A stretch of DNA of 64,000 bases from Euborellia annulipes (taxonomy: Eukaryota; Arthropoda; Insecta; Dermaptera; Anisolabididae), in assembly GCA_023213315.1 (NCBI GenBank), contig JAKCPI010005376.1:1-64000 (forward strand), given 5' to 3'. Both the position numbers and the translations under genes were made by a program. Positions 1-12,393 of the stretch are shown piece after piece. Positions within the stretch are counted from its first letter, which is position 1; each line of letters opens with the position of its first letter. The notes under the pieces are model-generated. The model was given only the letters and a program-made list of their open reading frames with translations, searched no databases and was not told where the DNA came from.

Positions 1-300
1 ACACTTGCTTTGAAAATGTGACTGACTTCATGGAAATGAGAAAAAATGGCGGGAAAACTTTGAATCTAACTTCACAGGAATGCCTACAGATGGCGCTGAC
101 GTCGCTGTATATAAAGAAGCAAGCAACGGACATGACAGTCAGTTCACTTGAGTCGGAGCAAGTGCACAGTGCTTGATAACGGCTGCAGAATAAGCAGTTG
201 AAACGTTGTACAGTATTTATATATTTTTAATAAATATTTAATACAAAAATGTGGTCTATAATTAAAAATTCTCCTAATAATAATATAATTGGACTTGGAG
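1..300 (+). repeat. Repeat V, copy 1: hammerhead-like architecture with changed core
   Basis: About 240 bp shared with 4107-4600 and, inverted, 39745-39945. The common core at 166-213 is TTGATAA, stem GGCTGC/GCAGTT, GAAA, CG, TT, then GTAC. The left end of the element may lie outside the window. Confidence 0.65.
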
Positions 301-560
301 AATTTTGCAATAATAATTTTTTTATATTTTATTGTTTATTCGGGAATTAGAATTTAGAGATCTAAATTAGTCGTATTTTTAGAAATAATTTATGAATATC
401 TGCAATAATTACAGTATTTACTTGTACAATTCACAAAAAAAATTGATATATAATCTTATCAAAACAATTTAAATCAGAAAAATTTTAATGTTAATTTTCT
501 CAAATCTTGGTATCTGGCGCTTTGACACACAATTACATAACAGGGTCCATATAAGCTTGT

Positions 561-1100
561 ACAGTATATAGAAGAAAGTAATAATGATAACGCAACAAAC
601 AACAGAAAGAAATAGAAGAAATCTAATTGCAAATAGGAAAAGAATTGAACCCCCCCCATATGGGGATTTTTTTTTTTCTGATTTGCTCAATCGCAATCAT
701 TTCTTTTTACTATAGAAAGAAAAGAGATTCGTTTTTCAGATCCAATAACAATCCAAGCAGCAGCAGATTCCGGACAATTTCTTCATAAAGCATCTCTCTT
801 TCTCTCTCTCATTTTTTTTTTTTTTTTTTGCTTTGATTTATACTAGTCAGCTGTCGTCAACGAGGCTTGATCTTGATCCCTATGTGACGACAGGCCAAAT
901 AAAGACATGTCAACTTTTCCGCCCCCCCCTCTCCCTTTTCACAACTCTTATTTATATTGGCTTCGTATAACATTATGTGCCAAGGGCTTATGGCATACGA
1001 GCCAAGCAAGAAGACATTTGCCTTATTCTTTGCAAAATATATTCTTTTATAAAAATATATTAAAAAAATAGGCAACAAGGTTGCAAAACTTTCGCAACAT
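561..1100. other. AT-rich, no gene seen
   Basis: Poly-T and poly-C stretches and a (TC)n run near 790. The open frames here are rich in F, I and L from poly-T and do not look like proteins. Confidence 0.6.
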
Positions 1101-1120
1101 ATTATGTCTGTGTGTCTGCA

Positions 1121-1203
1121 CGGATCTGGTGTGACAAGCACAGTACAGTACCTTTGGTAAGAGAAAGTTGTCTGCTGTGCGACAGCCACACCAGATTTTT
1201 TAA
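1121..1203 (+). repeat. HR end hairpin, solitary
   Basis: ATCTGGTGTGACAAGCACAG and its partner GCGACAGCCACACCAGATTT form the typical HR right end, with no body. Similar lone or decayed ends occur at 1436-1480, 3960-4010, 9480-9560, 33250-33290, 35790-35830 and 36340-36375. Confidence 0.65.
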
Positions 1204-1480
1204 AATATTTTATTTTGGATCTTTTCGGATTTTCGGCCTTTTTTTCGCCGACTTTTTTTCGGCGAGAATTATTATATTACCGGCTACATTTAAAATATAT
1301 TTTCCAGAAAACAATTATAATAAAAATAAAAATTATCCAGCAATTTTTTGTTTTGCTGACCATTTGGCGCCGCATTGTGAGTAGCGTCCGGGGCATCATG
1401 ACCCCCCCCTTGCCCCGCCCCCTCGCTACGCCACTGGCACAGTACACAACTTTCGATTACCGAAGGTACCAGATTTTTTG

Positions 1481-2040
1481 TTTTAACTTGTTATCAATTC
1501 AATGAAAAGTTTTTACAATAAAATAAGATCTCTTGTCTATGTTATATGTACAGTATGTATAACAACACTTGAGACAATGCTAATATACATAATGGCATCT
1601 CTTTAGAGCGAACAGCGAAGAAAAGCATGTCGTCTCTCTCCAAAAGGCAAAAAGCAAAAGTTATTCACCTAAATATTAAAGAGCATATATCAAACAACCA
1701 TCTCTCTCTCTCTCTGTCCATAAAAGAAGGAAAGAAAAAAAGTCTCGCTCCTCTTTTGGATGCTTTTTATTAATATAATATATATAAACACGCTATGCGC
1801 CTATATTCGACAAGCTGTCACAAGATTAGAAATTGGATTTTTAATAAAATGTTAATTTTTTTTTGTGGTTTGTGATAAGAGTCATACATCACTTTCTTTA
1901 ACTTTAAAATAATTTAAACTTACAACTAATAAAGAGTTGTTAAAAAAAAATTTCCAGCTAAAAATTGATTATTTTTTAAAATTTATAAATATAATGCAAT
2001 TTATGTTTCTAAAATTATATGTTATGTAAAAAAAATATTG
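1481..2040. other. AT-rich, no gene seen
   Basis: A (TC)n run at 1700-1717, otherwise unique AT-rich DNA. Confidence 0.6.
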
Positions 2041-2042
2041 TT

Positions 2043-2375
2043 ACCGGTCCCGTTTATTTAGCTTCCGTGCATGAAGATGGCAACCTCAAACCCAACCCGT
2101 CTCTGGTCGTAGCCATCTACTGACACTCCGTGAAGTTACATTATTTCCTATCTCTCTTTTTACATCCTCTTCTATGCTAGTGGGGATGTCCTAGATTGAG
2201 GAGGAACTCCCTCAGCACCGACTCCTTTCGAAGAATGCATCCCTGAGAGGGAACTTTATTTACGCCCATTCTACAGGACAAAATGTCACAGCAACTCTCT
2301 CTCCTCGTAGAGTTGCCTGGGAGAGATCCTATATTTTAATCCAGTGCCTGTGTTTAATCAAAAATCGTTATTTAC
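2043..2375 (-). mobile_element. SINE-1 partial copy
   Basis: End and body blocks match the family (CACAGCAACTCTCTCTCC, CTATGCTAG); the tRNA-like head is missing. Confidence 0.75.
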
Positions 2376-2912
2376 TGGTGGCAATTCTAGATGATGCCCT
2401 AAAAATACCAAAGATTTAAAATTCTGCTTGCCTACATGCAACCTAAAACTATAATAAATAAGCGGAAAATACAAATTACAAAATAAAACTAATAAATTAA
2501 ATGTTCATAAATAACTATAGTCCTGGTGTGCGGCTTTATCTATGTCCCGCGAGTGCCCTTAATCGGCTACACCATCTTCATATGGATATCGAGAATTTTC
2601 CCTTGTTCCTTGTTTAAACTCAACTACTGCTGGGATGACGAATGAAAGGACTACGGGATGAAAGAGAATGAATTTCTAAAATAAAAAAAATTATCCAATA
2701 TCAATTTTTTTTTTTTTTTTTTTAATTTCGCCCGTTTAGCCACGCGCCTTTGGACCAAAACGTCTACAAAATAAATACATAAAAATTGACATAAAAAATC
2801 AATTAAAAAATTATAATTTAGACAAAATAAAAAGAAACCATATAAAACGTACCGGTAATTTGTTTCTTCACAATGATTCCTCATAACACGAATCAATTCA
2901 ATAAACACATTT

Positions 2913-3240
2913 GGAAGTTATATCATTTCCTATCTCTAACTCCTCTTCCTTCGTTCGTTTCTATCTAAGGAACTTATCCTTATTACTGGTTCCACCCGAT
3001 TCCTTTGATCCATCCTCTATGCTAGGGAGGATGTCCTAGTTGAGGAGGGACTCCCTCAGCACCGACTCCTTCCGAAGAATGCATCACTGAGAGGGAATTT
3101 TCTTTACGTCCCTTCCATAGGTCGGGATGTCACAGCAACTCCCTCTCCACGTAGAGTTGCGTGGAGGCTATTGTGATAAGATCCTAACATGTTATATTAC
3201 AATCCAGTGCCTGCTTGAGGATTTGTTTACATTAAATAAG
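2913..3240 (-). mobile_element. SINE-1 partial copy
   Basis: The body is clear from TATCATTTCCTATCTC to GAGGATTTGTTTACATTAA; the head is missing. Confidence 0.78.
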
Positions 3241-4100
3241 GGCGAGTCTTTTTTCTTATGATATTATTTTAGAATGTTTTTTTGAATTGTGTTTTTCTTA
3301 TCATATTATTTTATAATGTTTCTTTGAATTGTTTTTTCTTACCATAGTAGTTTTAAAGCTTATTTTTATTATTGTATTAATATTGTATTGTTTATATTAT
3401 TTTGATATATGTATATTTTGTAAAAATTTTTAGCCCAATGGCAGTTGGCTAGACGGGCAGAATAAAAAAAAAAAAAAAAGGGAGAGTCTATAGCGGGCGG
3501 TACGGCTAGTATATTTTTATTTCACGGACTATTAAAAAATTGTTTGACAACATAACCTCAACAATGAAGAAGTTTTTTTTTTATGAAAATTTTCACTCTA
3601 ATATTTCTCTTTCGCTTATAAAAGAAGAAAAAGAAGATGAAAAACTTTTTGGGTCTTTTCTTTTCTGTTTTGTGTAATTTGGTTTAAGTCTTAAAAAAAA
3701 AGGGTTGACACAAAAGTAATGGTGAAGATATGCAAATGATATTATTCATTAGACTAGCTAGGGTTGGCTGGTTATTGGTTTTTGCTGCTGCTGCTGCTGC
3801 TGGGTTCTCTTTTTAAAACGGAAGTCTCTTTCTCTCTCTCTCTGCCTTATGACATAGAGTTCCGGTCGTTAGCAAGAACTTCTCTTCTCTTCATCTAAAG
3901 GTGTATATGATGCTTGAAACAATAAACAATATTTTAATGAGAATTTAAAAAAAAATATCTATGACTGGTCACACAGCACACAACATTCTCTTATCTTTGG
4001 TAATCGGAAAATATATATATATATATATGTAATTTTGGAATGACTTAATAATATTTTGTACATCTAGATATGTTAAAATCAAATTAAAAAAAAAAACACT
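3240..4100. other. AT-rich with simple repeats
   Basis: Near-tandem TTTTTCTTATCATATTATTT at 3252-3345, (TGC)n at 3785-3802, (TC)n at 3828-3842, (AT)n at 4010-4028. No gene seen. Confidence 0.6.
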
Positions 4101-4106
4101 GTAAAC

Positions 4107-4600
4107 ACTTGCTTGTTGATTATTGTGACTAACTTCATGGGAATGAGTGAAAATGGCGGGAAAATTTGAATCTAACTTCATAGAAATGCCTGCAGATGGC
4201 ACTGACGTCGTTGTATTTAAAAAGTGAAGTAACGGTCGTGACGGTTAGTTCATTTGAGTCGGAGCAAGTGTATAGTACTTGATAACGACTGCAGAATAAG
4301 CAGTCGAAACGTTGTCCAGTATTTATTTAGAAGGATGAGTAAAAAGGCCAAGCAGCTATTATTATTTCTTTATTGGTATCAAACCCCCGACGTTTCGGTC
4401 GACTATGCGGCCATCTTCATGGCTAGGGTTTAGTCGATAGTAACCCTCTTAAGTTCTTTGATAGACAATTATTTATAATTTACGATCTATCACACTCGCT
4501 TACATAGTATTTATTTATTTTTATTTTTAATAAATAATTAATACAAAAATGTGGCCTATAGCTAAAAATTTCCCTAATTATATAATAATTTAAACCACAA
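4107..4600 (+). repeat. Repeat V, copy 2, split by an insertion
   Basis: CACTTGCTTG through GCAGTCGAAACGTTGTCC, interrupted at about 4333-4505 by another hammerhead-bearing piece, then resuming at ACAGTATTTATTT and AATGTGGCCTATAGC. Stem II is perfect here (GACTGC/GCAGTC). Confidence 0.7.
4387..4428 (-). ncRNA. Hammerhead-like motif, first core base altered
   Basis: ATGAAGA (core C changed to A), stem II GGCCG/CGACC, GAAA, CG, TC. It is part of an insertion at 4333-4505 that splits the repeat described at 4107-4600. Confidence 0.5.
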
Positions 4601-4617
4601 AAGCTTTAATAAACACA

Positions 4618-5565
4618 ATCAAAAGTTGTGTTCTGTGCTTGTCACGCCAGATTTTTTGTGTCGACATATGTTTAGTTTCCGCGGATATATTAAATTTCAA
4701 GAAATAATTTTTTTTTTAAATTTTTTATTGAAAAAAAAAAACATACTTTTTTCCCATTCTCACTTACATTCACACACACACACATACACACAGTCTTTTC
4801 GGCAACTTAGGCCATATAAGACTTTATATGATAACCGTTATTTAATCTGTATATATTTATTTGGGGTCCAGGCATTTTTATTTAAACCATTTGGTATTCA
4901 AATGCACTCTAGCAAGCCAAGCCCGAGGGCCGGAGTAGAATGTATGGACTTGGGAAAATATTTATATTTTGTTACCACGGCAACTATTTCTCCTATCTTT
5001 CCTATGAAGTACAAGAGTAAAGTCTGCTTCATAAGATTTAAACGTCAAAATGAGAATATACATTTTAAAGAGCATCTAAAAAACAATTGATTTGTTTAAT
5101 TTTAATCAAAATCGTTTGAGAAAATTGAAAAATTTAGAAAAAGTTCAACAGTAAAGTACTAGTACTCTTTGGACGATTTTGTTCAAAACCTTTCTGTCAT
5201 GTGCCAGCAGGGTACCTAACTTAAATATCAAATATCAACCTTCTAGCTCTTTTCGTTCTTGAGATATTTTGTTCACAAACAGACCTCAAAACGTGTATTT
5301 CCATCAAATTTTTCATCTGACACTTTCTCTCTATATATAGGTAATAGAAAGTAAATTGATTAAAATTTTCACTTTCCTTGTGTGTTCATAAGCACACACC
5401 AGAATTATTTATAGCTGTCTATAAATTTAATGTAGAGTATAATTTGAAAATTTTTGAGTAATATCGAACATTTCTATTATTTATTTTTTTTTTTTATCAT
5501 TTATGAATGAAATATTTATTTTATCGATGCAATGGATAAAAAAAAGTCACTTCCTGTTGGTTGAA
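4618..5565 (-). mobile_element. HR repeat, long form, with nested SINE-2
   Basis: Begins with the half-hairpin AAGTTGTGTTCTGTGCTTGT and runs through the shared blocks AATGAGAATATACATTTTAA, AAAATCGTTTGAG, GTACTAGTACTCTTTGG, a CA-poor spacer and GATTTTTCATC. It then has a 220-bp extension to CACTTCCTGTTGG. The same extension occurs inverted at 8352. A SINE-2 sits at 4745-4932. Confidence 0.72.
4745..4932 (-). mobile_element. SINE-2 copy inside an HR repeat
   Basis: Body and tail match the copy at 59064-59322; the tRNA-like head is cut to GCCCTCGGGC plus a few bases. HR sequence continues on both sides (to 4700 and from 4935), so it inserted into the HR copy. Confidence 0.8.
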
Positions 5566-6045
5566 TAATGGAAATGATATCGCCACAGGGGTCTGCCTAC
5601 TATATTAATTAAATCAATTCCCAATGTCAAAATCAATAAATATTTGCTCCCTAAAAAAAATAAATAAATAAACCCACAATGGAGTTGCTTTTTAGGATGG
5701 GAACGAAAGTATAAAGGGGAATAGAAATAGTTTGTCTCAATTATCTTCAGAAATCTATAAATAACAAAAAAAGATGCAAAGAATATACAAAATGATATAT
5801 TAACAGAAAGCGAAGTTAATAGAGAAATTAATTGCAACTGATTAGAATCTTCACATAGAGCTAAAAATTAAAAATATTTTAATTTGAACATTTAAGGTGC
5901 GAACACACCGGGACCTGACTTGCGTTTGCTGACGAGGGTTCTAACAGAGTCCGGGGGCACACACTGGAACTTGAGTGACGTAATCTTACATCTCTGTTAT
6001 TTGGTATAAGTATAACGTCGCGTGTAAACAATCGAACATTATTTG

Positions 6046-6084
6046 CGCCCTGAGGATGGCTTCAATCGAGTCCGAAACGGCGAC
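6046..6084 (+). ncRNA. Hammerhead-like motif, cleavage site altered
   Basis: CCCTGAGGA, stem II GGCTTC/GAGTCC (5 of 6 pair), GAAACG, then GCG instead of the usual UH. It lies in a GC-richer 5895-6170 block that may be a Penelope-type terminal repeat. Confidence 0.5.
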
Positions 6085-6317
6085 CCAATAAAGGATGCCG
6101 GTCTCTGTGTTTTCATCTCGTCTTCTCTACTTTTGATTTGTATTCCGCGGTCTCGTAACAAACCCATGTAATTGGACACAAGTGTCTGTATGGTGTTTAT
6201 GTTTTAAATAAATTTAAAAAAAATAAATAAACCCTTCCCTTGAGACAAATTAATCTCTCAAAAAAGCTTTTTGTATTTCTGGCTCTGGCTCCTGTTCACT
6301 AAAATTCTGAAGGATGC

Positions 6318-6640
6318 CATCTCTAACACCCTGTTCCTTTTTCCAACCTCTTCTATGCTAGGGAGTATGTCCTAGTTTGAGGCGTGACTCGAAGAGTGCA
6401 TCACTGAGAGGGAACCTTCTTATGTCCCTTCTACAGGACAGTATGTCACAGCAACTCCCTCTCCTCGTAGAGTTGCCTGGGGGCTATTGTGGTGAGATCC
6501 AATATTCCAATCCAGTGCCTACTTAGGGATTTGTTTACATTAATTAAGTAGTTTTATTTTATGAAAAATTCTAGTACTCCCTGGATGCGAACACGGACCT
6601 CCTTTGCAGAAGCTGACATCCTAGCCCGCTTAGCGGGTTT
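6318..6640 (-). mobile_element. SINE-1 copy with decayed head
   Basis: The body and part of the tRNA-like head (TCCTAGCCCGCTTAGCGGG) are visible. Confidence 0.75.
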
Positions 6641-7470
6641 TTAATATACAGTGCTATACTAAAACACACACATGTGGGTCACCACAACGGTAATAGAAGT
6701 TATGCCAGTCACAACAGATTTTTAAATAAAAATTAATAAACTTTTTTTTTTTGATCTCTAAAAAACCAATTATTTATTTATTACTAATTGATTAATGATT
6801 TTTGTAGAACAAAAAAAAAATGGAGGATATACGTAAATGAGAGGTCCCTCGACAAAAAAAAAAAAAACACCATGTCATCTCTTTGTTCGAGGGATTGTAA
6901 TTTTTAAAATGACAAGTGTTAATATTACCATTGGTCGTCTGTATGTATCCAAGAGGGTGGGGGTGAGAGTCCGATCCATTTGACGCCTAGCCCCGGGGTG
7001 TCAGCACAATTTTTCGCTGTCATCGCGCTTATAAAAAAAAAGGGGTTAGGCGACAAAGGGGAGGGTTTATCTGGCAACCACAGAGGGTGTTGTATTTGTG
7101 TGAGTTTTCGTCCCCTCCCCCCCCTCGATGCGATGACAGGTGTTCAATCTTGCACGGCCAATCAGCTGATCGCCAAACGTTCATTTATCTGATCCACACA
7201 CACACACACACACATACACCTTAACAAATACAAATTTTCTATTTGAATAATGGCACCCCCATCATATATATATACATTAATAACTGAAAATTAACTTTTC
7301 ATTACTACATTTATCACTAAATACAATAAAAAGAATTTTTTTTTTAGAAAATATTGATTTATATAATTACATAAAGAAAAAATTTGATTATCTGAGTGTT
7401 TTTAAAATTAATACAATACCTACTAAAAAAAAAATAATAGAAATAAAATTTTTTTTTTTAACATTCACAC
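6640..7470. other. No gene seen; GC-richer island at 6950-7190
   Basis: The island is not a recognisable repeat or gene. (CA)n at 7197-7214. Confidence 0.5.
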
Positions 7471-7475
7471 TTTTT

Positions 7476-7620
7476 TCTCATTCACACTCACATTCACACA
7501 CACATACACACAGTCTTTTCGGTACCTTTGGCTATTTAAATCGGACTGCCCGAGGTCCGAACCCGCGACTTTTGGTATACGAGGTTAGCACGCTAACCTC
7601 TACACCAAGCCCCGAGGGCT
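7476..7620 (-). mobile_element. SINE-2 copy, internally deleted
   Basis: The head (GCCCTCGGGGCTTGG, with B box) and the AAGACTGTGTG tail are both present, but the central body is missing. Confidence 0.8.
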
Positions 7621-8159
7621 AAGAAAAAAAAATCTTAAAAATCCAAAAATTTTACCCATGAAAGAATTGAGCTACAAATTAAAAATTTTATATATTTTTT
7701 TTAATTTTTTTTTTGTTTTGGCTTTCCCGCCATAACAATATAAATACAAAAACATTATTACAAAAACATGAATACAAAAAACAAAATAGCAATAACAAAA
7801 TAATAATAACATTATAAGAAAAGTCAAAGTAGAAAAATCATCATATGAAAAATATATATAACGAAAACATTATAGGGAAAACGATAATTAAATAACATAA
7901 TATAATCAGAGCACAATTTGGTTGCTTCTGACAAAGTCAAACAAGGCCGAAAGGGTTTCAGTTTTAGGATTTTTAATCAATTTTGAAAAGTTAGGCGGGT
8001 CATTATAATTTTATTCAGCAGGTTCTGTCTATTAAACTGATGTCAAGAAAACTTAATATGTTGTGGGGATGCTTCGGCTAGCTAGCAAGCTGCAAACTGG
8101 CGTCGGGCTTAGATTTTGCTTTGAAATTAATTCAATTTTATATTTAAGTTAGGTAACTA

Positions 8160-8340
8160 ATCCCTAGTTCTGGTTCTTTTTACCCAACCTCATCTATGCT
8201 AGGAAGGATGTCCTAGTTTGAGGAGGCACTCCCTCCGCACCGACTCCTTTCGAAGAATCCATCACTGAGAGGGAACCTTCTTTCCACAGGACAGGATGAC
8301 ACAGTAACTCCCTCTCCAAGAAGACTTCTGGGCGATGTCA
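8160..8340 (-). mobile_element. SINE-1 partial copy
   Basis: Central body only. It ends where an HR repeat copy begins. Confidence 0.7.
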
Positions 8341-8351
8341 TTCCATTATTT

Positions 8352-8975
8352 AAGCAACAGGAAGGGACTTTTTATCCATTACATCGATAAAATGAAAATT
8401 TCATTCATAAATGATAAAAAAAAAATGTTTGAAATTATTCAAAAATTTTCAAATTATACTCTACATTAAATTTATAGACAGCCATAAATAATTTTGGTAA
8501 GTGCTTATGAACACACGAGAGAATTGGAAACTTTATTTTATTTTAACTTTATATTGAGAGAAAGTATTGGATTCATGTCAAAAATTCGATGTCAAGATTT
8601 TGATCGACTTAGGCTTACTCGTTTTGATCCCCTAAATGTCTGTCTGTTTGTGAACAAAATATCTCAAAAACGAAAAGGGCTAGGAGGCTGAAATTTTATA
8701 TTTAAGTTAGGCACCCCCTCTGTCACGTGACATGAAGCTTATGAACAAGATCTGTCAAAAAGCACTAGTAATTTATTGATGTATACTTTTTCAGTGTTTT
8801 TCGATTTTCTCAAAGATTTGTTTAAAATTCATAAATCAATTATTTTTTTAAAAGCTCATTAAAATGTATATTCTCATTTGGCCCTTGAAATTGTTTCAAC
8901 CATACTTTACTCTTCATAGAAAAGAATGAATTGATTGCCATGGTAACAAAATATTAATATTTTCCAACTCAGGAC
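8352..8975 (+). mobile_element. HR repeat, long form
   Basis: Inverted partner of 4930-5565. Starts CAACAGGAAGGGACTTTTTA, then GAGAGAAAGTATTGGATTCA, GTCTGTCTGTTTGTG, TTTAAGTTAGGCACCC, CACTAGTAATTTATTGATG and AAATGTATATTCTCATTT. Confidence 0.72.
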
Positions 8976-9119
8976 ATATAAGACATTTACGATATTCTAA
9001 TTAATTAATTTGGTATCCAAATGGCTTAAATAAAATCATCGGACTGCCTGGGGTCCGAACCCGCGACTTTTGGTATACGAAGTTAGCACGCTAACCCCTA
9101 CAGCAAGCCCTGAGGGCTA
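8972..9119 (-). mobile_element. SINE-2 copy lacking the tail
   Basis: The tRNA-like head with A and B boxes and the AAGCCATTTGG body match the family. It abuts an HR copy on one side and a SINE-1 copy on the other. Confidence 0.8.
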
Positions 9120-9450
9120 TTCACCCCATTCCTTTTATCAAACTTCTTCGATACTAGGGAGGAAGTTCTAGTTTGAACAGGGACTCCCTCAGTACCGACT
9201 CCTTTCGAAGAATTCATCACTGAGAATGAACCTTCTTTACGTCCCTTCCACAGAACGAGATGTCACAGCATCTTCCTCTCCTCGTAGAGTTGCCTGGGGG
9301 ATATTGTGGTGAGATCCAATATTCCAATCCAGGGCGTATTTGTTTACATTAAATAAATATTTTAATTTTTATTTAATTAAAAAAAACCCTCAGTATTTGA
9401 ACGGACCTTCTTTATAGAAGCCGTCACCAGCGAGCCCTTCTTGATTTTTA
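9119..9450 (-). mobile_element. SINE-1 partial copy
   Basis: Body plus decayed head, directly next to a SINE-2 copy. Confidence 0.75.
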
Positions 9451-9559
9451 ATATATCGGCGGAAACTAAATATATGTTGACACAAAAAATCTGGTGTGTA
9501 AAACACAGAACAGAGCTTTAAATTAACGAAAGTAAGAGAAAGTTGTGCTTCATATTTTT

Positions 9560-9725
9560 AGGAATTAAGAGTCAGCGTTTCACTAACGGGAACAGATAGA
9601 TTTTCTTTTTTTTTTTTTAATTTCATTTTATTTTCATTGATATCTAACTTCGTTATAAAGGTTTTATTAAAAGAACATATGCAAAAAATAAATATTCGAT
9701 CTCAGATGGTAACTGAAATAAGTAT

Positions 9726-9756
<31 letters not shown>

Positions 9757-10417
9757 CCTTCAAAGATAACATTCTCTTTGTTACAGCGATAAGAGAAAAT
9801 TCACTCACCCTCTGTCTCTAAATGGGAACAGAGCCCAATTACTGGGAAAATTTTATAATGAGCTGACAAGAAGATAAGACAGGGTTCGTTTGTGTGTATG
9901 TGTATGTTGGGGGGTGTTTCTCAGAGCAGTCAACCCTCTCTCCCTAAAATGGATTGCCATAAAACACCAACCACGAGAGAGTAGCGAAAAATGAGTTTGT
10001 TATACTATATAAAAGATAAGAAAAAAAATATAACTAAACTAGATAAGAATTAAAAAAAAATGAATTTCTCCCATAGGTCTCTCTCTCTTTTGTTTATACA
10101 GTATTTTTATGATAAATCATAAAAAAAAAATTTTAAATAAATTGTGTGCTTGAAATTATTATTCACCTGTGAACCATTTTTTTTTTTAATCTATGCAAAT
10201 ATTGTGGCTAAAAAAAAAAATATTTAGCTTTATAAAAACTTCAAAAAAAAAAAAAAAATATATTTTAAACCCTCTTACTCTGGATTTGAATATAAATATG
10301 AAAAAAAATTCCATATTTTTTTTTAATTATTTTTTTTAACCCTTCTCGTCTACTGTCGCTATTATACTCTATATACTATGTGCTAGAATTTTATATATTA
10401 AATTTAAAATATATTGT
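9560..10417. other. AT-rich, no gene seen
   Basis: (TC)n at 9727-9757 and many short A or T runs. Confidence 0.6.
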
Positions 10418-10557
10418 ACCGATGGCTACCGGGAGACGTTCTACACCCTGATTGCTCGGGATCACCAATTTCGATCGTTCGCTGCGCTTGACATCGCTTA
10501 AGCTTAAGCGCAACGATTGTGGTCTTCTCAGTCCCAAGCCCCCGGCTTTTAATCCAC
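10418..10557 (-). mobile_element. SINE-4 copy, apparently 5S rRNA-derived
   Basis: On the minus strand, pieces align with the internal promoter region of 5S rRNA: TTAAGCGATGTCAAGCGC (box A region), ATTGGTGATCCCGAGCAATC (intermediate element) and GGTGTAGAACG. The other end reads GATGGCTACCGGGAGACG. This copy is the most diverged of the three. Confidence 0.5.
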
Positions 10558-10751
10558 ATACCAGGTAGGCCCTATATATAATAAAAGGTGTGACGTCAGG
10601 AGTTTTAGAATTGTAATTTCAGACTGTTGTAGTATTGGGGCTGCTTATTTTTAGGTAAGCCAACTCCCAAGGCATTTGTGGGCTACGGATCTAGTCCTCT
10701 TGGTTAGAAGAAGAAATCACTAAGGGCCGGTTGCTTCACATCTAATTAACT

Positions 10752-10880
10752 AGTTAAAATATTTATTTAATGTAAACAAATCCTCAAGTACGTCCTAAAT
10801 TGGTACATTGGATCACACCACAATAACCCCCTGGCAACTCTACAGGGAGAGGGAATTGCTGTGACATCCTTTCCATATTT
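10752..10880 (+). mobile_element. SINE-1 fragment
   Basis: Linker and first body block only (ATTTATTTAATGTAAACAAA through GGAATTGCTGTGACATCC). Confidence 0.72.
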
Positions 10881-11777
10881 GATATTCGACTAAGGTGTGA
10901 AATTAGGAACACAAGTCTTGTTTATTTATTTCTTTGGATATTTAAAAATTTTTGTTAAAAAATTAAATAGTTACTAGCCGCGGCGCCCGCCTTTACAATT
11001 ATCATAAAATATGCTTTTATTAGTAAATGATCGGGAATTGATTATCAAATATTAAGTATCAAAAAAAGAACATTTGCTTAAGATACTTTTATTTTTCTTA
11101 TACCTAGCATAAATATTTATTAAAAAAAAAAATCTCGATTTGAATGCAATTTTTACGAATAGAATGGCGTCACAAGATTATCTCTTTCTTCCTTTTTATG
11201 GAAATTCTTTGTTTATAATGGATTCAAATAAGAAAAGCGAAACTGTCACCGGTGTGTCTCTTTTGTTTTAAAATGAAAGTGTATATAAAAGTAACGAACG
11301 ATGTCTTCTTCTTCTTCTTGGTGTTTAATAACCGTGCATATCTCTAACTTTATTATTACGTACGTATTTCCAAGAGGGTAAAAATATTATAGTAAACAAT
11401 GAATGTGGAGGGTGGATGGTTATAAAAATAAGTGCAAATAGAAGACGAAGAAGAGAGTTTTGCCCCCCCCCCCTTCACTCTCTAATTACTAAAAAGAGTG
11501 TGAGGGTGATATAGTGATAGAATGAAACTTTTTCCATTATGCTAATCCATGTTGGGTTAACTTGGCAAGGAATTCGTTAAGGGAGACCCTCTCTCTCTTC
11601 TATTCTATTCTGGAAATATAATTAGAGCCAATATTATCTCTAAAAACAGGATTTAGATGCATTAAATTATCCTAACTAACAAGGTATTTACGTACTAAAA
11701 ATCCTAATGGGAAAAAGTATCGGTATTCGCAGGGCAATGCAAAGCGCAAAGAGACCTTTAATTTGTTTAAAATTATT
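10880..11777. other. AT-rich, no gene seen
   Basis: Unique-looking DNA with (TTC)n at 11302-11318. Confidence 0.55.
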
Positions 11778-12150
11778 TAGAATTATAGATTACATTAGAT
11801 TATAGAAAAAATATTTGCAAACTACGTATTATAGTGAGTAAATTATAACTTGATGCCATCTATTAGAAGTAAAAGTTTCTTTTTAAAATTTTATTTTATT
11901 ATTAAAAGTATGTTCCAATTTTGCATGATATCATTAAACCACCAGTGACAGATTGATGTAGGTCGATGTGAAAGGGGACCTCCATGACTAACTACCATTT
12001 TACAAACGGACAATTTTGTATTTTATATAATAATAAAGATATATAGTACAAATAGACACTCTATAAAATTATAAATTACATTAGATTGCAGAAAAATATT
12101 TTTGCCATAGTGACAAAATTATAACCCTGGTGTCATCTATTAGAAATAAA
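11778..12150. repeat. Two copies of a CATCTATTAGAAGT repeat
   Basis: ATTAYAGATTACATTAGATT, AGAAAAATATTTTTGC, TAAATTATAA and GCCATCTATTAGAAGTAAA recur at 11778-11880 and 12064-12150, and again at 60555-60665. Confidence 0.6.
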
Positions 12151-12229
12151 TTACAAATAATAGTACAAAAGATGTTGGAGTTGGGAAGAATAAAACCAGC
12201 GTTGTCGAACACCTTTACACTTTTATTCA

Positions 12230-12272
12230 GACAGACGTTTCGGTAACCATAACGGTTGCCATCTTCAGTGCC
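12230..12272 (-). ncRNA. Hammerhead ribozyme motif, mirror copy
   Basis: Same core and stem II as 12394-12436. Stem I is GGCA with TGTC (one G-U pair). Confidence 0.7.
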
Positions 12273-12393
12273 AATGAAAGTTTTTTAAGGTGTCCCAAGG
12301 TGTGCAAGTAATTGCCGAGCGCTCCAGGCTGATGCTTCCTATACTATATTAGATTATTATGTATGACAGGGACACCTTAAAAAAACTTCCATT

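Noticed and set aside
2066..2080. GCATGAAGATGGCAACC as a hammerhead core
   Set aside because: It belongs to a SINE-1 end and has no GAAA box or stem II partner downstream.
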